Part shown: one piece after another, positions 60,996 through 64,000 of the stretch | Layout: every line of letters starts with the position of its first letter | How positions within the stretch are numbered: position 1 is the first letter of the stretch | NCBI GenBank assembly: GCA_016717335.1 | Contig: JADKFS010000001.1 | Coordinates: 620,001 to 684,000 of the forward strand | Reading direction: 5' to 3' | Length of the DNA: 64,000 bases | Source of the DNA: Candidatus Ribeiella danica | Lineage (GTDB): Bacteria > Chloroflexota > Chloroflexia > Chloroflexales > Roseiflexaceae | Position numbers and translations under genes: made by a program | Notes under the pieces: generated by a model | What the model was told of the DNA's origin: nothing | Database searches by the model: none | Seen by the model: the letters and a program-made list of their open reading frames with translations, nothing else

Positions 60996-62339
60996 ATGCG
61001 CTGCCCAACCTGCCAATCTGAGAACCCCGACGGCGCTCCTTTCTGTGGGGAGTGCGGCACACGGCTGAGCCCCGGCGCGTCCGGCCCCGCGACGGGCGCG
61101 CTGCCCCAGCAGACCGTGCTGCAGGATCGCTATGTGCTCGGCGAGCGGCTCGGCCAGGGCGGCATGGGCGCCGTGTATCGCGCGGCCGACCGCCGCCTGA
61201 GCACGGTGACCTGGGCGGTGAAAGAGATGAGCCAGTCGGCGATCGGCACGCCGAGCGAGCGTCAGCAGGCCCGCGACGCCTTTCGCCACGAGGCCGAGAT
61301 GCTGGCCGCGCTCAACCACCCGAACCTGCCGCGCGTCACCGACCACTTCGAGCAGGACGGCAAGGCTTACCTGGTGATGGAATACGTGCCCGGCGAGACG
61401 CTGCTGAGCTATCTCTCGCGCACAGGGCTGCCCCAGCCGCTCGATCGCGCGCTCGACTGGATGCGCCAGCTGTGCGACGTGCTCGACTACCTGCACGGCC
61501 AGAGCCCGCCGATCATCTTTCGCGATCTGAAGCCCGCCAATATCATGCTCGCGCCCAGTGGGCAGATCAAGCTGATCGACTTCGGGATCGCGCGGCTGTT
61601 CAAGCCCGGCCAGGCGCAGGACACCCGGGCGTTCGGCACGGCCGGCTACAGCGCGCCCGAGCAGTACGGCCGCGGCCAGACCGATGCGCGCTCCGATATC
61701 TACGCGCTCGGCGTGCTGCTCCACCAGCTGCTGACCGGCTACGACCCCACGCTGACGCCGTTCCGCCTGCCACCCGCCAGCCAGGTCGACCCGCGCGTGC
61801 CGGCAGCGATCTCGGACGCAATCGCCGTCGCGACCGACGCGGAGCCGGGCCGGCGCTTCGCCAGCGTTCGGGCCTTCCGCCAGGCGCTGCTCGGCGCGGC
61901 CGACCAGGTGTCGCCGACCCCGGCTCGGCAGGAGCACGTAGTGTACGCCCGCCCAGACTCGCACCCGCGCGTGCAGCAGGCGTCCCTGCCGGTGGGCGCG
62001 CCGATGAGCACGACCACGCTGGCCAACCTGAGCCGCCTGGCCGGCCTGGTCAGCGTCGCGCTGATGGGGCTGGCGGCAGTCCTGGTCGCGATCGGCGCCA
62101 TGACCGGAGGATCGAATAGTGCACTGAGCGGGTTCGGCTACCTGCTGGCGTTCCTGCCGCTCGTCGGCGGTCCGGCCGGAGCGACCCTCGGCATTATCGC
62201 CCTGGTCCGCCCACAGACACTGACAACCGCGAACGGCCGGCGCCACGCGGTTCTCGGCATCGCGACGGGGGCCGCCACGCTGCTGCTATGCTGCGCGATC
62301 GGCCTCATGGCCGGGACGATCGGCGCGGCCAGAGAATAG
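60996..62339 (+). CDS. zinc-ribbon Ser/Thr protein kinase with C-terminal membrane domain
   Basis: A 447-residue Hanks-type kinase. N-terminal zinc ribbon (about 3-23), kinase domain (about 45-300) with the Gly-rich loop 'LGQGGMGAVYRAAD', ATP-binding Lys in 'WAVKEMS', the catalytic loop 'IIFRDLKPANIML' (HRD His replaced by Phe), 'LIDFGIARLF' and 'GTAGYSAPEQYGRGQTDARSDIYALG'. A linker and four TM helices (about 345-445) follow, rather than an extracellular sensor. It is predicted to be active and to phosphorylate the FHA or vWA partners in this locus. A heptad palindrome abuts its start codon and no Shine-Dalgarno is visible. Confidence 0.95.
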   Translation: MRCPTCQSENPDGAPFCGECGTRLSPGASGPATGALPQQTVLQDRYVLGERLGQGGMGAVYRAADRRLSTVTWAVKEMSQSAIGTPSERQQARDAFRHEAEMLAALNHPNLPRVTDHFEQDGKAYLVMEYVPGETLLSYLSRTGLPQPLDRALDWMRQLCDVLDYLHGQSPPIIFRDLKPANIMLAPSGQIKLIDFGIARLFKPGQAQDTRAFGTAGYSAPEQYGRGQTDARSDIYALGVLLHQLLTGYDPTLTPFRLPPASQVDPRVPAAISDAIAVATDAEPGRRFASVRAFRQALLGAADQVSPTPARQEHVVYARPDSHPRVQQASLPVGAPMSTTTLANLSRLAGLVSVALMGLAAVLVAIGAMTGGSNSALSGFGYLLAFLPLVGGPAGATLGIIALVRPQTLTTANGRRHAVLGIATGAATLLLCCAIGLMAGTIGAARE

Positions 62340-62344
62340 CAAGA

Positions 62345-62458
62345 CGCCGCCTTCGGGCTAAAGCCCTCGGCTACAGATTATGAAGCCCGCCACGGTGGGC
62401 TGGGCGACCCAGCTGAAATAACTATTCTGACTACTGACTACTGACTACTGGAGATAGA
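62345..62458. repeat. dispersed hairpin and heptad tract before the vWA gene
   Basis: 'cgccttcgggctaaagccctcggc' forms a short hairpin at 62347-62371. At 62428-62451 gactact is repeated three times, one arm of the palindrome type seen at 60.9 kb. GGAG of the vWA ribosome site follows at once. Confidence 0.65.
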
Positions 62459-62459
62459 A

Positions 62460-63698
62460 ATGCCTGACAATGTTACGTTAACCTGCACGTGGGGCCGCGC
62501 CCCGCTGCCGACCAGCGCAAACCCGCAGGCCGCCTACCTGCTGATCGAGGCGCAGCCCGGCGCTGCGACCGAGGCGGCGCCGCTGAACTTCTGTCTGGTG
62601 CTCGACCGCTCGGGCTCGATGCAGGGCGCCAAGCTCGCGGCGCTCAAAGACGCCACCAAGCGCGTGATCGACACGCTGACCCCGCAGGATGTGGTCTCGA
62701 TCGTGCTATTCGACGACCAGGTGCAGGTGCTGGCCCCTGCCACACCGGCGACCGACAAGGACGCGCTCAAGGCCCTGGTCGACTCGGTCGAGGAGGCCGG
62801 CGGGACCGCGATGTCCGGCGGGCTGCAGGCCGGCCAGGCCGAGCTGCGCAAGAACAGCGCGCCCGACCGCGTCTCGGCCATGCTGCTGCTGACCGATGGG
62901 CAGACCTGGGGCGACGAGGACCACTGCCGCGCGATCGCCGGCGAGCTTGGCCGCGAGTCGGTGCGGCTCACCGCGCTGGGGCTCGGCGCCGAGTGGAACG
63001 AGAAGCTGCTCGACGACCTGGCCGAGGCGACCGGCGGCGCGTCCGACTATATCGCCGATCCGGCCCAGATTACGACCTTCTTCCAGCACGCGGTTCGCGC
63101 GGCACAGGGCACGCTGGCGCAGGACGCGCGGCTGCTGCTGCGGCTGGCGCGCGACGTCACGCCGCGGGCGGTCCACCGCGTCGCGCCCGTGATTGCCAAC
63201 CTTGGCTACCAGCCGATCGGCGAGAGCGAGATTGCCGTCCGGCTGGGCAGCCTGGAGGCCGGCAGCGCGGCCAGCGTCGTTGTCGACCTGATGGTGCCGC
63301 CGCGCGCGGCCGGCTCGTTCCGCATCGCCCAGGCCGAGCTGCACTACACGCCGATGGGCGCCGCCGAGCAAGTCGTGAAGCAGGATGTGCTGCTCGCGTT
63401 CACCGCCGACCCGAACGCCGCGCCCTACGACGCGCGCGTGATGAATCTGGTCGAGAAAGTGACCGCGTTCAAGCTGCAGACCCGCGCGCTCTCAGAGGCC
63501 GAGGCCGGCAATGTCGCGGGCGCGACTCAGAAGCTGCGCGCCGCCGCGACGCGCCTGCTCGACCTTGGCGAGCTGGATCTGGCGCAGAAAGCCCAGGCGC
63601 AGGCCGAGCAGCTCGAACAGGGCAAAGGGATGAACGCCGAGACCCAGAAGGAGCTGCGCTACGCGACGCGGCGCCTCACTCAGAAGCTGGAAGAATAA
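62460..63698 (+). CDS. von Willebrand factor A domain protein
   Basis: A 412-residue protein with an N-terminal strand region, a vWA domain (about 40-215) and a C-terminal beta-rich plus helical tail. The MIDAS motif is 'VLDRSGSM' (DxSxS), with Thr in 'GGTAMSGGL' and Asp in 'LLLTDGQTWGDED'. This is the yeast/bacterial 'Ca-activated chloride-channel-like' vWA architecture. There is no signal peptide, so it is cytoplasmic. vWA proteins beside PP2C and kinase genes form TerY-P-like triads, where the vWA protein is thought to be a scaffold or metal-sensing partner (family-level knowledge). GGAG precedes ATG 62460. Confidence 0.93.
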   Translation: MPDNVTLTCTWGRAPLPTSANPQAAYLLIEAQPGAATEAAPLNFCLVLDRSGSMQGAKLAALKDATKRVIDTLTPQDVVSIVLFDDQVQVLAPATPATDKDALKALVDSVEEAGGTAMSGGLQAGQAELRKNSAPDRVSAMLLLTDGQTWGDEDHCRAIAGELGRESVRLTALGLGAEWNEKLLDDLAEATGGASDYIADPAQITTFFQHAVRAAQGTLAQDARLLLRLARDVTPRAVHRVAPVIANLGYQPIGESEIAVRLGSLEAGSAASVVVDLMVPPRAAGSFRIAQAELHYTPMGAAEQVVKQDVLLAFTADPNAAPYDARVMNLVEKVTAFKLQTRALSEAEAGNVAGATQKLRAAATRLLDLGELDLAQKAQAQAEQLEQGKGMNAETQKELRYATRRLTQKLEE

Positions 63699-63717
63699 GA
63701 TTCTAGAGGAGTAAACG

Positions 63718-64000
63718 ATGAAGTGCCCAACCTGTGGTGCCGAGAACGAGGCTGCCAATCGCTTCTGCGAGCAGTGCGGTTCACGGCTTGAGTCGAGCGG
63801 CGGGGTTCAGCAGGCTCAGGTCGATACCTCCTCGGCGCCGACCGCGGCTGGACCGACCTGCCCGTCGTGCGGCGCGGCGGTGATCCCCGGCGAGGCGTTC
63901 TGCGACGAGTGCGGCGCCGCGCTGAACAACGTGGCCCCGGCCGCGGCCGCCCCGATCCCGATCGCCTACGACGCGCCGACGATCGCCGCGCCGCCGCTGG
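63718..64000 (+). CDS. double zinc-ribbon protein, truncated by window end
   Basis: The first 94 residues are visible. Ribbon 1 (about 3-23) and ribbon 2 (about 49-68) both have two CxxC pairs, joined by a Ser/Ala/Gln linker and followed by an Ala/Pro-rich stretch. GAGGAG precedes ATG 63718, and it starts 19 bases after the vWA gene. It belongs to the same zinc-ribbon family series as its neighbours; a further C-terminal domain (FHA, vWA or membrane) is likely beyond the edge but cannot be seen. Confidence 0.88.
   Translation, partial: MKCPTCGAENEAANRFCEQCGSRLESSGGVQQAQVDTSSAPTAAGPTCPSCGAAVIPGEAFCDECGAALNNVAPAAAAPIPIAYDAPTIAAPPL

Overview
This is a GC-rich (roughly 65-70% by eye) bacterial chromosome segment. 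The gene set points to a Chloroflexota bacterium of the Chloroflexia (Roseiflexus/Kouleothrix-like) type: a MalT/SARP-like giant regulator, secreted proteins with repeated 'NGGLxVFGxPLT' modules, a double-length ThyX, an FHA/ABC protein, and many zinc-ribbon signalling proteins. The assignment is inference from gene content and style; no rRNA or other taxonomic marker gene lies in the window.

Layout. 0.2-5.6 kb (minus strand): a J-domain-like protein, a secreted repeat protein and a giant ATPase/TPR/SARP regulator. 5.7-6.5 kb: GC-rich tandem and dispersed repeats. 6.5-11.6 kb (minus): an emfourin inhibitor with its M4 protealysin, a long ThyX-family protein, and a decayed RsbQ-PAS-histidine kinase gene. 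12-18.2 kb: UxaA-type dehydratase, CzrA-like ArsR repressor, sucD, YggS, then a low-molecular-weight tyrosine phosphatase followed by a fructosamine-kinase-like gene. 18.3-25.6 kb: RAYT transposase remnant beside a 107-bp repeat, two membrane proteins, an ECF sigma factor with a small partner, a PLD protein, a HAD phosphatase, an OmpR-type regulator and a Mug glycosylase. 25.9-30.9 kb (plus): PHP phosphoesterase, MGDG-synthase-like glycosyltransferase, a UPF0104-type membrane protein and a histidine kinase. 31-38.3 kb (minus): SWIM protein, nucleotidyltransferase-like protein, SNF2 helicase interrupted by an intein, and LipA. 39-50.9 kb: GH13 lipoprotein, secreted repeat protein, two sensor kinases (one lacking its phospho-acceptor His), metallophosphoesterase, DUF4032-like protein, solute-binding lipoprotein and an XRE-cupin regulator.

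51-64 kb is a phospho-signalling locus. It holds an FHA-FHA-ABC transporter with a zinc ribbon (minus strand). On the plus strand follow a GAF/ATPase and a second ATPase overlapping by 4 bp, two zinc-ribbon PP2C phosphatases, a zinc-ribbon Ser/Thr kinase, a von Willebrand A protein and a zinc-ribbon protein cut by the window end. Kinase, phosphatases, phosphopeptide reader (FHA) and vWA adaptor probably act together, in the manner of TerY-P-like triads.

The most unusual signal is a class of short imperfect palindromes whose arms are tandem 7-bp (sometimes 8-bp) units. The unit sequence differs from locus to locus, while the architecture is constant. They sit in intergenic gaps and also inside at least seven genes. 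In six genes the reading frame stays open; in one, already damaged, the element brings a stop codon. Three other dispersed repeat families are present: a 107-bp element with terminal inverted repeats, a composite hairpin element with covarying stems, and GC-rich 65-bp tandem units tied to a longer dispersed repeat.
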